A stretch of DNA of 39,024 nt from JBOFZL01 sp051655155. GTDB lineage: Bacteria > Bacillota > Clostridia > Peptostreptococcales > Filifactoraceae. Position 1 is the stretch's first letter. Every line of letters begins with the position of its first letter. Below the pieces are notes generated by a model, which was not told the DNA's origin, searched no databases, and worked only from the letters and a program-made list of their open reading frames with translations. The position numbers were made by a program, and so were the translations under genes. Positions 24,805-34,500 of the stretch are shown here, one piece after another. The stretch lies in assembly GCA_051655155.1 (NCBI GenBank), contig JBOFZL010000016.1:1-39024 (forward strand). Direction: 5' to 3'.

Positions 24805-24843
24805 ACAAAAAAGAGGGTTATCCTTAAAAGACATCCCTCTTTT
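24805..24843 (-). terminator. Terminator of the crotonase/ArAE operon
   Basis: AAAAGAGGG (24809-24817) pairs with CCCTCTTTT (24835-24843). On the minus strand the stem is followed by a T run (TTTTTTGTAAT), 22 bases past the stop of the coiled-coil membrane protein gene. It may also act weakly on the + strand. Confidence 0.8.
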
Positions 24844-24864
24844 GCTTCAATTGATTATAACTTA

Positions 24865-25422
24865 TTACTCTGCTTCCATTTCCTTTATCTCTTGGTCTAT
24901 TTCTTCTTGGCTCCTAGCCATAGTCTGCTTTCTAAATTCTTCTTCCTTTTCTCTAGCTAGCTTCTCTTTTAATTCTTCCTCTATTTTTCTTCTTTCTTCT
25001 TCTTTTTTCTCTTTATGCTTCTTTGCTTCTTTTTCTGCATATTTCTCCGCCTTGATTACTCCTTTTTTAGCACCTTGAACAGCAGGAAAATACGTTATTA
25101 AACCCACTACCACCATGACCCCTAAACTTAATAATAAAAACATCTTATTCTCATTATTATTAATTCTACTGACCATGTATGGTGCCAACGAAAATAATAC
25201 AGCTGTTAAACTATTTATTATAGTTGGACCTACAGCATTTTTATTCCCTCTCCCTGCAATATAACCATAACTAATACTAAAAAGAGGTATAGCAACCAAA
25301 GAGTATGCTACTATTATATAAATAACCGGAATATCACTATCCACCTTAATAAAAGAATAACCATAATATAACCCCATCGAAATTAAATAAAACATCAATG
25401 GCGCTAAACAATATTTCTTCAT
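24865..25422 (-). CDS. Membrane protein with charged coiled-coil tail, unknown function
   Basis: This 185-residue protein has about four membrane segments in the first 120 residues (for example FYLISMGLYYGYSF and MFLLLSLGVMVVVGLITYF). A highly charged cytoplasmic tail of some 65 residues follows, almost all Lys/Glu/Arg/Ala, predicted to form a long coiled coil (EEERRKIEEELKEKLAREKE). I do not recognise a family. An ATG at 25440 is in frame, but its first codons form the ribosome binding site AAGGAAGGGG for the ATG at 25422, which is chosen. It is the last gene of an operon with an ArAE-type membrane protein and a crotonase. Confidence 0.7.
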   Translation of the reverse strand: MKKYCLAPLMFYLISMGLYYGYSFIKVDSDIPVIYIIVAYSLVAIPLFSISYGYIAGRGNKNAVGPTIINSLTAVLFSLAPYMVSRINNNENKMFLLLSLGVMVVVGLITYFPAVQGAKKGVIKAEKYAEKEAKKHKEKKEEERRKIEEELKEKLAREKEEEFRKQTMARSQEEIDQEIKEMEAE

Positions 25423-25486
25423 TATTCCCCTTCCTTCCATTTTCTATAATTCTACAACTTTTAATTCTTAATAATTTTTCTTTAAT

Positions 25487-25993
25487 TTATAATTTTTTAT
25501 CGGTAATATCATTTATAGGTGGTACCACACAGCTATTTACAATTATTGCAACCACTATACCCATAAGAGTTTCAATTATCCTATTTATAGCATAAGCATA
25601 TCTATCTTGACTTCCATTATGCATAAGTAATATAACTAAAACAACGACACTAGCTAAAGCTGATGCTTCTTTCCACTCTAGTATGCTACAACAATAAATT
25701 GTAATTATTATCGCAAAAGGAACAATAACCTCATTATATGCCAAAAATGGTAAGTACTGATTCACAGCAAGAAAACATATGGATATAATTCCACCCATGA
25801 TTGTTGCTTTCATCCTTATTATCCCATGCTTAAGTGAGTTCTCTATGGTATCTTTCATACAGATAACTGCTGCCGTACAAGCATATAATGGTTCATAATT
25901 CCCAACCATTCTTCCTATTATCAAACACACTAAAACGGCTATTCCCGTCTTAATATTTCGCCATCCTATATGATATTTATTATGCTCCTCCAT
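25487..25993 (-). CDS. ArAE/FUSC-like membrane protein
   Basis: This 168-residue protein of about five membrane segments begins YHIGWRNIKTGIAVLVCLIIGR and contains YEPLYACTAAVICMKDTIENS and an NRIIETLMGIVVAIIVN segment. This is the pattern of the N-terminal membrane half of aromatic acid exporter (ArAE_1, YgaE/FUSC-like) proteins of Firmicutes. Full-length relatives often carry an extra cytoplasmic C-terminal domain, which is absent here, so this is a short form. It lies 12 bases after the crotonase gene. Export of aromatic or other organic acids is only inferred. Confidence 0.72.
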   Translation of the reverse strand: MEEHNKYHIGWRNIKTGIAVLVCLIIGRMVGNYEPLYACTAAVICMKDTIENSLKHGIIRMKATIMGGIISICFLAVNQYLPFLAYNEVIVPFAIIITIYCCSILEWKEASALASVVVLVILLMHNGSQDRYAYAINRIIETLMGIVVAIIVNSCVVPPINDITDKKL

Positions 25994-26005
25994 AAATTAT
26001 AACCT

Positions 26006-26785
26006 TTATTTTCCACTAAATTTAGCTGCTCTTTTTTCGAGAAACGCAGCCATACCCTCTTTTTGATCTTCTGTTGCAAAACAAAGTCCAAAAAGACTTC
26101 TTTCAATTTCCATACCAGTTTTTATATCAACTTGAAGTCCGCTATTTATCGCTTCCTTAGCGTATCTTACTGAAAGCTGTCCTTTTGATACAATTTCTTC
26201 TGCCATCTTTCTAGCTTCATCCATTAACTGCTCAGGTTCATACACATGATTAACAAGGCCTATATCTTTTGCTTCCTCAGCCCCAATTATATTTGCCCTA
26301 TATATAAGCTCCTTAGCCTTACCCACACCTACAAGTCTAGGTAACCTTTGAGTTCCTCCAAACCCTGGAGTAATACCAAGTCCAACCTCAGGCTGTCCAA
26401 ATTTTGCCTTAGTAGAAGCTAATCTAATATCACACGCCATAGATAATTCACAGCCCCCACCTAAAGCAAAACCATTGACAGCAGCTATTACTATTTTAGA
26501 ACAATTTTCTACTGCTGAGAAGGCATCTAGTCCAGCTTTTCCAAAATCCTTACCCTCATTTGCATTCAATACTGACATCTCTCTTATATCAGCTCCTGCA
26601 ACAAAAGCCTTTCCTGCTCCTGTTAAAATTACAACATCAACATTTTCATCTTTGTCAATAAAAGTAAATAAGTCTAAAATTTCCCTACAAGTTTCTTTAT
26701 TTAATGAATTAAGTGCCTCAGGTCTATTTATAGTTACTGTAGCTATCTTATCTTCTACTTGCAATAAAATATTCCTATACTCCAT
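26006..26785 (-). CDS. Enoyl-CoA hydratase (crotonase family)
   Basis: This 259-residue crotonase-fold enzyme has the oxyanion-hole segments AGKAFVAGADIREM and AVNGFALGGGCE. Both catalytic glutamates are in place (CELSMACDIRLAS and QPEVGLGITPGFGGTQRLPR). It is of the short-chain type, like Crt, that hydrates crotonyl-CoA. No other fatty-acid or butyrate gene is nearby, so its pathway here is unclear. It may act on enoyl-CoA intermediates from amino-acid degradation. It is in an operon with the preceding small protein (8-base gap) and the ArAE-like gene. Confidence 0.9.
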   Translation of the reverse strand: MEYRNILLQVEDKIATVTINRPEALNSLNKETCREILDLFTFIDKDENVDVVILTGAGKAFVAGADIREMSVLNANEGKDFGKAGLDAFSAVENCSKIVIAAVNGFALGGGCELSMACDIRLASTKAKFGQPEVGLGITPGFGGTQRLPRLVGVGKAKELIYRANIIGAEEAKDIGLVNHVYEPEQLMDEARKMAEEIVSKGQLSVRYAKEAINSGLQVDIKTGMEIERSLFGLCFATEDQKEGMAAFLEKRAAKFSGK

Positions 26786-26793
26786 ATCATTAC

Positions 26794-27330
26794 CTATCCT
26801 TTCATTTCACAAATTTTATCTTGAATATATTCTTTTAAATCTACTCCTCCTATAGAAACTTTTTTCTCATCAAACATATCTGATTGAACCCTAAAAAAGT
26901 TTATTATAAGCTTATTTCCTTTCATTATATACTCCTCTTTGTTAGCAGGCACAAATACCACTTCAATATCTTCATAAGGTAATTCCACTTTAGAATTAAC
27001 TTTCTCCACAATATCATCTAAGTTTAAGGACTTTAATGGACTTACCATCATTTTCATAATATCCATATCTTCCAGCATCCACATATTGTTATTCCAAAAC
27101 TGTCTTTCTTTTTGAGTAGAATTATTAAGCATCTCCCTATTAGAAATAGCACTAAGCACCTTTCTCATAGACTCAGCAGAAAATTCACCATCAAACAATA
27201 ACTTCATTTCATCATATTCCGTTAAGGTTACCAGATATTTTTCTCCTACCTTCTCTCTATCTTTGGTAGCCTCCCAAAAATAAACCATTGATTCGATTAC
27301 ATTCATATTAGCTCTTATTGTTTTTACCAT
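26794..27330 (-). CDS. Small soluble protein, possibly TDE2712 family
   Basis: This 178-residue, mildly acidic protein has no membrane segment. Characteristic parts are MNVIESMVYFWEATKDREKV, FSAESMRKVLSAISNREMLN, RQFWNNNMWMLEDMDIMKMM and NKLIINFFRV. It reminds me of the uncharacterised TDE2712-type proteins of Clostridia and spirochaetes, an assignment from memory. The frame is open further upstream (to an ATG at 27492), but AGGAGG lies just before the ATG at 27330 and the upstream part does not look like protein, so 27330 is chosen. It is the first gene of the crotonase operon. Confidence 0.75.
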   Translation of the reverse strand: MVKTIRANMNVIESMVYFWEATKDREKVGEKYLVTLTEYDEMKLLFDGEFSAESMRKVLSAISNREMLNNSTQKERQFWNNNMWMLEDMDIMKMMVSPLKSLNLDDIVEKVNSKVELPYEDIEVVFVPANKEEYIMKGNKLIINFFRVQSDMFDEKKVSIGGVDLKEYIQDKICEMKG

Positions 27331-27369
27331 TTTATATCCTCCTACGCCCTTTATTAAAATTATATTTAA

Positions 27370-27375
27370 ATTATA
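27370..27375 (-). promoter_or_regulatory. Candidate -10 box for the crotonase operon
   Basis: The minus strand has a perfect TATAAT here, preceded by TATGT and located 40 bases before the chosen start at 27330. No good -35 hexamer is seen at the right spacing, so this is tentative. Apart from this box and the terminator at 27746-27781, the gap 27331-27823 is A/T-rich and shows no gene. Confidence 0.35.
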
Positions 27376-27745
27376 ACATAGAGAAAAGTAAACTGAAAGA
27401 GGGAATGAATACTTTATTATTTTGAGATAGTTCCAGTACCCTTTCCATAAATTTTTACATAAGTTAGTAGTTGATAAAATCATCTTTGCCATATTTACAT
27501 TGTTAGATACATAAAATTTTATAAACTATTCTTTCCTATTTTCTTGTTGTATCTCCTACTTTCTATATTACTAATTTATCACAAAGGACTTCAATAGCAT
27601 CTTTCGTATATCTAGAAGCTACCAATGTAAATATGTTGTACCAATTTTGTAAAAATTTATATATAAGATTTCTTTGCCTTGTTACTTTAATATATTTTTT
27701 AGAGTTTTTATTTTCGTAAGATTTAACTTATTTTATTATATGAAA

Positions 27746-27781
27746 AATCGCCATATCTGATATTTTCTGGATATGGCGATT
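27746..27781 (-). terminator. Terminator of the C-S lyase/DAACS operon
   Basis: AATCGCCATATC (27746-27757) pairs perfectly with GATATGGCGATT (27770-27781). On the minus strand the stem is followed by TTTCATA, making a run of five T residues. It starts 42 bases past the symporter stop. Confidence 0.85.
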
Positions 27782-27823
27782 CTTATTGAGAACTTTTTTA
27801 TAGCTCCTTTTCCTTACCTAACC

Positions 27824-29062
27824 CTAAGCTAAATTCCTATCAATCCAATTTTTCCCTTCTACAATTCTTGTAATTATCATAGATGCCAATGTATCTCCAG
27901 AAGAATTTATACAAGTTGCCATTGGATCCACCAAGAAGCCTAATGTTGCAATTATAGGGAATGCCTCTGGCGGAAATCCAAACAAACTAACTATCAACAT
28001 TTCCCCTACCAAACCTCCACCAGGAGTTCCTGATAATACAAAAGCACTTAAAACGGAAACTACAAAAGCCAGTAAATAAGTTTCTATCCCCACAAATTCT
28101 GAGTTAAAAATTCCATATAAAAAACTTATTTTTAGTATTGATGAAATTACTGAACCATCCATATGCATAGTTGCTCCCATAGGTAAAACAATCTCTCTAA
28201 TATCTTTAGGCACTCCTATGTTCTTACACGCTTCCATATTAGTTGGCAAAGTAGCTACTGAACTTTGAGTAGCAAATGCCGTAATCGCCGGACCAGCTAT
28301 ATATCTTAGCATTTGTCTAACCCCACTTCTTCCTCCAGAAATATACGCATATATTGGAAATGCGATAACCATATATACTATGCAAGTTGGGTAATATATT
28401 AACATCGCCCTTCCATAATCTCCTAAAAGTTGTGGTCCAAACTCTCCTATTAAACTTGCAAAATATGCTCCCAAACCTATTGGTGCAAATTTCATAATCA
28501 AACCAACAAGTTTCATAATAATGTCACTTAAATTATTTAATACTTTTCCAACTGGACTTTCTTCACCTCCACAAGCAGATATACTAAATCCAAAACCAAT
28601 AGCTGCAACAATGATAGGCAACATATTTTTTCTGCTCATTAATCCTGCAAAGTCATTTACTGTAAGTGAATTTACAATAAGATTTGCAATACTGGTGGCT
28701 TCTTCCATTTCAGCCTTGTTTAAAGCAATATGCGTACCCATAGCTGGAGGAAATATATTAACAACAATTAAAATCAGTACACAAGCAACTATCCCCGTGC
28801 ATATAAACACTACTAATAGGCTTCCCAATATTTTCCCAAGCCTTTTCATATTTAACATATTTCCAACAGCAGTTGAAATAGACACAAACACCAAAGGTAC
28901 AACTATTGTAAACATCAAATTAAGAAATATATCACCTAATGGTGAAAATACAGTTGCCTTTTCACCCATAACAATCCCTAAAATACTACCTATCGTAATA
29001 CCTATTATCAACGAAATTGCCATACCATAGTTTTTCCAAAAATCGGATTTTTTTCCTTCCAT
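27824..29062 (-). CDS. DAACS-family amino acid:cation symporter, probably neutral substrate
   Basis: This 412-residue protein belongs to the glutamate-transporter-like fold. It shows the HP1 hairpin TQSSVATLP, the cation-site MGATMHMDG, the HP2 hairpin SGTPGGG, and TM8 VDPMATCINSSGD. Aligning TM8 with GltPh, Asp394, Asn401 and Asp405 are kept, but the Arg397 that binds acidic side chains is Ala. The substrate is therefore more likely neutral (serine, threonine, cystine or similar) than glutamate or aspartate. An ATG at 29077 is in frame, but GGAG spacing favours 29062. It follows a PatB/MalY lyase gene by 56 bases, so sulfur amino acids are plausible. Confidence 0.85.
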   Translation of the reverse strand: MEGKKSDFWKNYGMAISLIIGITIGSILGIVMGEKATVFSPLGDIFLNLMFTIVVPLVFVSISTAVGNMLNMKRLGKILGSLLVVFICTGIVACVLILIVVNIFPPAMGTHIALNKAEMEEATSIANLIVNSLTVNDFAGLMSRKNMLPIIVAAIGFGFSISACGGEESPVGKVLNNLSDIIMKLVGLIMKFAPIGLGAYFASLIGEFGPQLLGDYGRAMLIYYPTCIVYMVIAFPIYAYISGGRSGVRQMLRYIAGPAITAFATQSSVATLPTNMEACKNIGVPKDIREIVLPMGATMHMDGSVISSILKISFLYGIFNSEFVGIETYLLAFVVSVLSAFVLSGTPGGGLVGEMLIVSLFGFPPEAFPIIATLGFLVDPMATCINSSGDTLASMIITRIVEGKNWIDRNLA

Positions 29063-29118
29063 TATTTTCCACTCCATCCTAATATATTTTGATATATTAC
29101 CTTTTAAATATAATAAAA

Positions 29119-30306
29119 TTAATCATTTATACCCATAAGTTTGTCTACTGCTATTTTTAGCTGAAACATTGCTCTCTCCAACACACTTCTTGGACAAGCT
29201 ACATTTAACCTCATATAACCTTCTAACTCTCTATCAAAGGCACGTCCCTCATTTAGACCTAATTTCGCTTCTTGTATCATAAAATTTTTCAAATCATCGT
29301 TGTTTAATCCTAACCCCCTACAATCTAACCACATAAGATAGGTAGCATCTGGTTTGTATGTTTTTATTTGCAAAATATTATCTCTTAAATAATTATTCAC
29401 ATAATCAATATTCCCCTCTATGTATATTAGCAATTGTTCTAACCAATCTTCTCCTTTTTCATAACAAACTTCCATTGCAATGCTAGAAAATGAATTATTT
29501 CGATGAATATCCTTATCAGACCACCACTTGTCATACTTATCCTTTAATTCTTTATTCGGGAAAACGACTGTACAAGCCTGTAACCCCGCCATATTAAAGG
29601 TTTTGCTTGCAGAAAAACAACTGATTACATTATTTTTTGCTAAATCATTAACACTTGCTGTCGGAATAAATTGCTTGCCACCAAAAACTAAATCTGAATG
29701 TATCTCATCACTTATTAACAAAACATTATTGTCTACACATAACCTAACCACCCTTTCAACATCTTCCTTAGCCCACACTATTCCCAAGGGATTATGAGGA
29801 TTGCAAAATAAGAACATAGATACAGTCTTAATTTTATTTTCGAAATCTTCCCAATCAACAGACCAGCGTCCTTCTTTCTCCACCAAATGATTGGCAACCA
29901 CAATGTTTTTGCTTTTTTCAACAATCTCATAAAATTCACTATATACAGGTGGCTGTATTAAGATTCTAGAATCTTCCGGCAAAAAAATCTCTGCCATAAC
30001 TGTCATAGCAGGAACAACTCCCACCGCATGAGAGCAAAGTTCTGGGTTGATTTCCCAATTGTTTCTTCTGCTTTTCCATTTACATCCTGATTCAAAATAA
30101 TTCTTTGATCTGGATACATATCCATAAATGCCTTCCTCTGCTCTAGAAACCAAAGCATCTATTATTGGCTTTGCAGTCTTAAAATCCATATCTGCTATCC
30201 ATAGCGGAATTACATCCTCTGTTCCAAACTTTTTTACTACTTCATCATACTTTGCACAACCTGTATTTTTTCTGTTTATAACCTCATCAAAGTCATACTT
30301 AAACAT
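29119..30306 (-). CDS. PatB/MalY-type PLP enzyme (cystathionine beta-lyase or aminotransferase)
   Basis: This 395-residue fold-type I PLP enzyme begins with the family signature YDFDEVINRKNTGCAKYD and has IPLWIADMDFKTAKPI. NPHNPLGIVW and SDEIHSDLVF surround the cofactor, and the PLP lysine is in SCFSASKTFNMAGLQ. Members cleave C-S bonds in cystathionine, cystine or cysteine, releasing pyruvate, ammonia and a thiol. A TTG at 30309 would add one residue; the ATG at 30306, after TAGGAGG, is taken. It is divergent from a LysR regulator and upstream of the DAACS gene, suggesting a regulated uptake-and-cleavage pair. Confidence 0.88.
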   Translation of the reverse strand: MFKYDFDEVINRKNTGCAKYDEVVKKFGTEDVIPLWIADMDFKTAKPIIDALVSRAEEGIYGYVSRSKNYFESGCKWKSRRNNWEINPELCSHAVGVVPAMTVMAEIFLPEDSRILIQPPVYSEFYEIVEKSKNIVVANHLVEKEGRWSVDWEDFENKIKTVSMFLFCNPHNPLGIVWAKEDVERVVRLCVDNNVLLISDEIHSDLVFGGKQFIPTASVNDLAKNNVISCFSASKTFNMAGLQACTVVFPNKELKDKYDKWWSDKDIHRNNSFSSIAMEVCYEKGEDWLEQLLIYIEGNIDYVNNYLRDNILQIKTYKPDATYLMWLDCRGLGLNNDDLKNFMIQEAKLGLNEGRAFDRELEGYMRLNVACPRSVLERAMFQLKIAVDKLMGIND

Positions 30307-30441
30307 CAAATTTACCCTCCTATCTCAAATTTAACTTGATAATATCACACAACAATATAGTTGTAAATTTATATATTTTTATATATAATATAACTAATAA
30401 CAAATATTTTAAACTATTATATTAAGCAAATGAGGTAAAAA

Positions 30442-31353
30442 ATGAACAATAATGATATCTTAGCCTTTTCTGAATTAGTTAAGCAAGGTAGTTTCTCTAA
30501 AGCAGCTGAAAAACTGTTTATAACCCAATCTGCCTTAAGTTTAAAAATCATTAATCTGGAAAAAGAGCTTGGCTGTAAGCTTTTTCACAGACAAAAGGGT
30601 ATTAGAAACGTAGAACTAACTCATTCTGGAAAAGAATTTTTAATTCTTGTAGGAAAATGGAACTCCTTACTATATGATATGTCTAATTTACAAAAAAAAG
30701 AAATTAATCGATCCTTTAAACTATCTTCATTAAATAGTATAAGCACAACAATATTACCAGAAGTTCTATCAAACTTCATAAAAACTTACCCTAACGTCTT
30801 ATTGCAAACTGAAGATTTATCAAGCTATGCTTCATATGACTCTATCGAAAAACAATATGTTGATTTTTCAATAATAGTTGATCAACGATACTCTTTAAAG
30901 TCTAATTGTAACCTGCTTTTTACTGAAAAAATGGTCCTTGTTTCCAATATAAATTCACAATTACCTGAGACTTTAGAAATCACTCAATTAAATACTAAAT
31001 ATCTAATCTACTGTCCTTGGTTCCTAAAATTTGAACAATGGTGTCATTTTACATTTGGAAAAAATTTTATTCCTCTTATTCAAATACAAATAATGGAACA
31101 GCTGAATTTTTTACTTCAAGATAGTAACCATTGGAGCATTGTTCCACTTAGTGTTGCCTATGAACTATCAAAAGTATCCAAACTAAAGATTCATACCTTA
31201 GACATAGCAATTCCAGAACGCCAAGTTCATTATCTAACTCATATAAGTCCAAAATCAGAAGATAATCTTAATACATATTTTGTGAATATTTTGAAACAAA
31301 GGTTACTGAAACTAGAAAATGAACAAATTATAACTTGTGCATTCAACCTCTAA
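30442..31353 (+). CDS. LysR-family transcriptional regulator
   Basis: This 303-residue LysR regulator has an N-terminal winged HTH at about residues 5-60 (LVKQGSFSKAAEKLFITQSALSL... then KELGCKLFHRQKG) and a periplasmic-binding-like effector domain after residue 90. It is divergent from the PatB/MalY gene with 135 bases between starts, the classic arrangement for control of the neighbour. The effector is unknown; a sulfur amino acid or derivative would fit the target genes. Confidence 0.92.
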   Translation: MNNNDILAFSELVKQGSFSKAAEKLFITQSALSLKIINLEKELGCKLFHRQKGIRNVELTHSGKEFLILVGKWNSLLYDMSNLQKKEINRSFKLSSLNSISTTILPEVLSNFIKTYPNVLLQTEDLSSYASYDSIEKQYVDFSIIVDQRYSLKSNCNLLFTEKMVLVSNINSQLPETLEITQLNTKYLIYCPWFLKFEQWCHFTFGKNFIPLIQIQIMEQLNFLLQDSNHWSIVPLSVAYELSKVSKLKIHTLDIAIPERQVHYLTHISPKSEDNLNTYFVNILKQRLLKLENEQIITCAFNL

Positions 31354-31432
31354 TACTTTAGTAAAACCACGCTTCCTAGCCCTTACTTTTCCACAAACCT
31401 AAATTTATTAAACCTATAATTATGGCTTATAA

Positions 31433-31470
31433 AAAATTTCCATCACTCTTCATTGAGCGATGGAAATTTT
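31433..31470 (-). terminator. Terminator between lysR and the SLH protein gene
   Basis: AAATTTCCATC and GATGGAAATTT form an 11-12 bp stem (to 31444 and from 31459) that continues inward as CTC/GAG after one mismatch. T runs flank both sides, so it should end transcription from both the minus-strand SLH gene (stop 41 bases away) and lysR. Confidence 0.87.
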
Positions 31471-31510
31471 CTTGTATAGCCCTCTATTCTGTGAAGGCTT
31501 TATTAAAAAC

Positions 31511-34500
31511 TTAACCTACCGTTAAACTATTTAATAATCCCGAAAATAATTGAGCAACTTCAGCTCTTGTTGCCGTATCTTGTGGCATAAAAACATTATT
31601 CTCCTTGCCATTTATCAGTCCATAAGAATGAATATTTCTTACCCCTGTTCTCGCCCATGAATTTATAGTTTGTACATCTGTAAATTCAATTATATTATCA
31701 GATTTTTTAAGCTTTATACCTTTAAATGAAATATAATTATCTAACATGACAGCCATCTGCTCTCGTGTAATAGCATCCTCTGCTCCAAAAATGTCCTTGG
31801 AATAACCAGACAATATTCCATTGTCAGCAGCCCAAGCAACTGATTTTCCATACCAACTATTTATATCCACATCCCTAAAAGCACTTGTATTGTATGATTT
31901 TAAATCAGTAGCATCCAACTTCGCAAGAACCGTTGCAAACATAGCTCTTGTTATAGGTTGATTTGGAGAAAACTGATCACTTGACGTTCCACTAAATAAT
32001 CCTCTTTCAGAAACAGTTGATACTGCTGAAAAATACCAATCTCCATCTTTTACATCTTTAAACGAATTTTTAGTATTGTTACTTGGTTTAAAATTATATA
32101 TACTGCCAAGATTTAATTTATAACGACTAAATGCTGTCAAAGCCATATACGCTTGTTCCGTTGCCATACCATTAGAAGACCCTCCTAGCACATGACAAAA
32201 AGTCTCGTCTGGCAATTTAAATAGTGATATTACATCCAATAATGTTTTTCCATCTTTCGTAAACTCGCTTGATGTAGGATCAATCCCTAAAGCACAAAGA
32301 GCAATCACCACTTGAGCTGTGGACTCAACATTCTTGTCCCCATACGATTCAAAATGACCATCTGCTGCTTGCTTTGCTTTTATAAAAGAGATTCCCTTAT
32401 CTATAGCAGCCTTTACCTTCAATTGATCTTTATATGGGGCAAATGAAGTTAATGCCATTGCTGTAATATCTACATCTGATTTACCCTTAAGTTGTAAGCT
32501 AAAGCCACCATCTTCATTTTGATACGCCAATATCTTATCTATTATCTTGTCACTGTTCCATAAACTATTTGAAGGAACATTTTCACTTGACATAACTACC
32601 AAGGAGAAAATATATCCATTTACCCCCTGTTTACCCATTTCCTTATTATTTACAATCTTATCCAGAATATTATACCCACCATATGATGTTATAGACTGTC
32701 CCATTGCTTTTAATACCAATGATAATCTTGCATAATCAGTAGCTAACCTTAATTCTCCTTTGTTATTTTTAAAATCTGTCAGTAGTTTATCTGTGTATGA
32801 AGATTTGATTTTGTAACCATTTAATGCAAGAACAAATGCTTCCCAGTCACCATAAACACCTTTTTTAGAAAGATTATCCAAACCTTTAGTTAAGTTAACT
32901 TCCATTACAGTTTCATCTACTTGTAAATTGTTAATCGTACCCGCTAACCAAGGTTCATCTAACATCCAATCCAAGGTATATTTCAGATGTATATTAGAAT
33001 TATCTGAAAGAGTAAATTCACCAACTCCAATATTTGGTTTCGTTCCATTAACATAGTATAACCATCCACTATTAGGTCCTCTATCAAATTCACCCAACCC
33101 ACCAATAGAGCGGATGTAGTTATCGTTAAATCCAATTACATACGATATCCCTTTAGCATCAAATGCTTTTTTTATAGCAACCCAAGCTACAGAATCATTT
33201 GGAACAGTTACAGAGTAATTATCAATAAGATCCCCCATCGAAGAATCTCCCGTTACAGAAACTCTAACTGTTATTTCCTTACTATCAGTAACCTTGTTTT
33301 CATCGCCATTATTAGTGCCTCCTCCATTGTTTCCTCCGTTAGTTTCCCCACCACCTTGCGGATTGTCTGAATAAGCTACAAACTTTGTAAAATGTTTCGT
33401 CCAAATAATCCAATCATTACCTGATTTTATTTTGCCTTCCGACTTATCACCAAGCCCATTGGCATCATCAGATGTAAGCTCATTAGTTATCTCCTTAAAC
33501 TCTCCATCACTACCTATATAAGCAACTTTATAAGATGCTGTTTCTGGTAAAACAATACGTGCAGCATTTGAAAGACTTAAATCCACTGAGTCTGAACCTA
33601 TTTTGACTGCAAGAATTATTGTCTTGTTTGGAATATTCATACTATTTGTAACAACTTTTTGTAATTCAAGCTTACCATCCCATGACTTAGGAGCTGTTAC
33701 CACAGTATTTTGTGGAATATTAAGTGATACAGCAGAGCCACTTCCAGACAAACTTTTAGTCGCTTCTACGTGTGGTAGATTCGCGTTCTTATTTGTTCCT
33801 GTATCTATAGCTCCCGTTAATAAAGTTGTCCCTACATCTGGAATCGTACCTTTAACCTCTTTATTAACATCTGTAATAATAGTTTCTTCTAAAACCATTG
33901 ATGGCTTAGGGTTTTCTATTCTTTCAAAATTGTATACATTATAGGCTCCACCCTTTTGCTGCATCTTATCATAGGATATTAATGCTCTAAAAGCCTGCTC
34001 TGTAGCCATACCGTTATAAGTTGTATTATTTGTATAACCAAATCTTTTATCCGTAAGTTGCCATGTAAATAAATGTTGCAAAAGAGAAACTCCATCTTTG
34101 GTAATGAACCTTGTATCTGTATCTCCGTCTATATTAAGGGCAGATAACGCTATAACTACCATAGATGCCGAATTTGAGTTTCTCGAACCATAACATTTAA
34201 ATCCATTATCTCTATTATACTTAACAGATAACCCCTCCACAGCTTTATCTATCGCTTGCTTAACATTATCTTGATCCTTATAGGGAACTAATGCAGATAT
34301 TGCCATAGCTGTAATATCAACGTCGCCTATAGCCGTTGTACTTGCATTTAAGTTCCATCCACCATCTATAGTTGATTGCTTTTCTAAAATATAATCAACA
34401 ATTTTCTCCCTTGTCCAATACGCATCTGCTGGCAAAATATACTTACCGCTATCATACGCAATTAATCCAAATATATATGAATTTAATGTTCCCATTGAAG

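Noticed and set aside
24842..25078. Serine/leucine-rich plus-strand frame
   Set aside because: It is the complement of the Lys/Glu-rich coiled-coil tail of the minus-strand membrane protein.
27331..27492. N-terminal extension of the TDE2712-like protein
   Set aside because: A strong AGGAGG precedes the internal ATG at 27330, and the extension covers a TATAAT box; it is upstream DNA.
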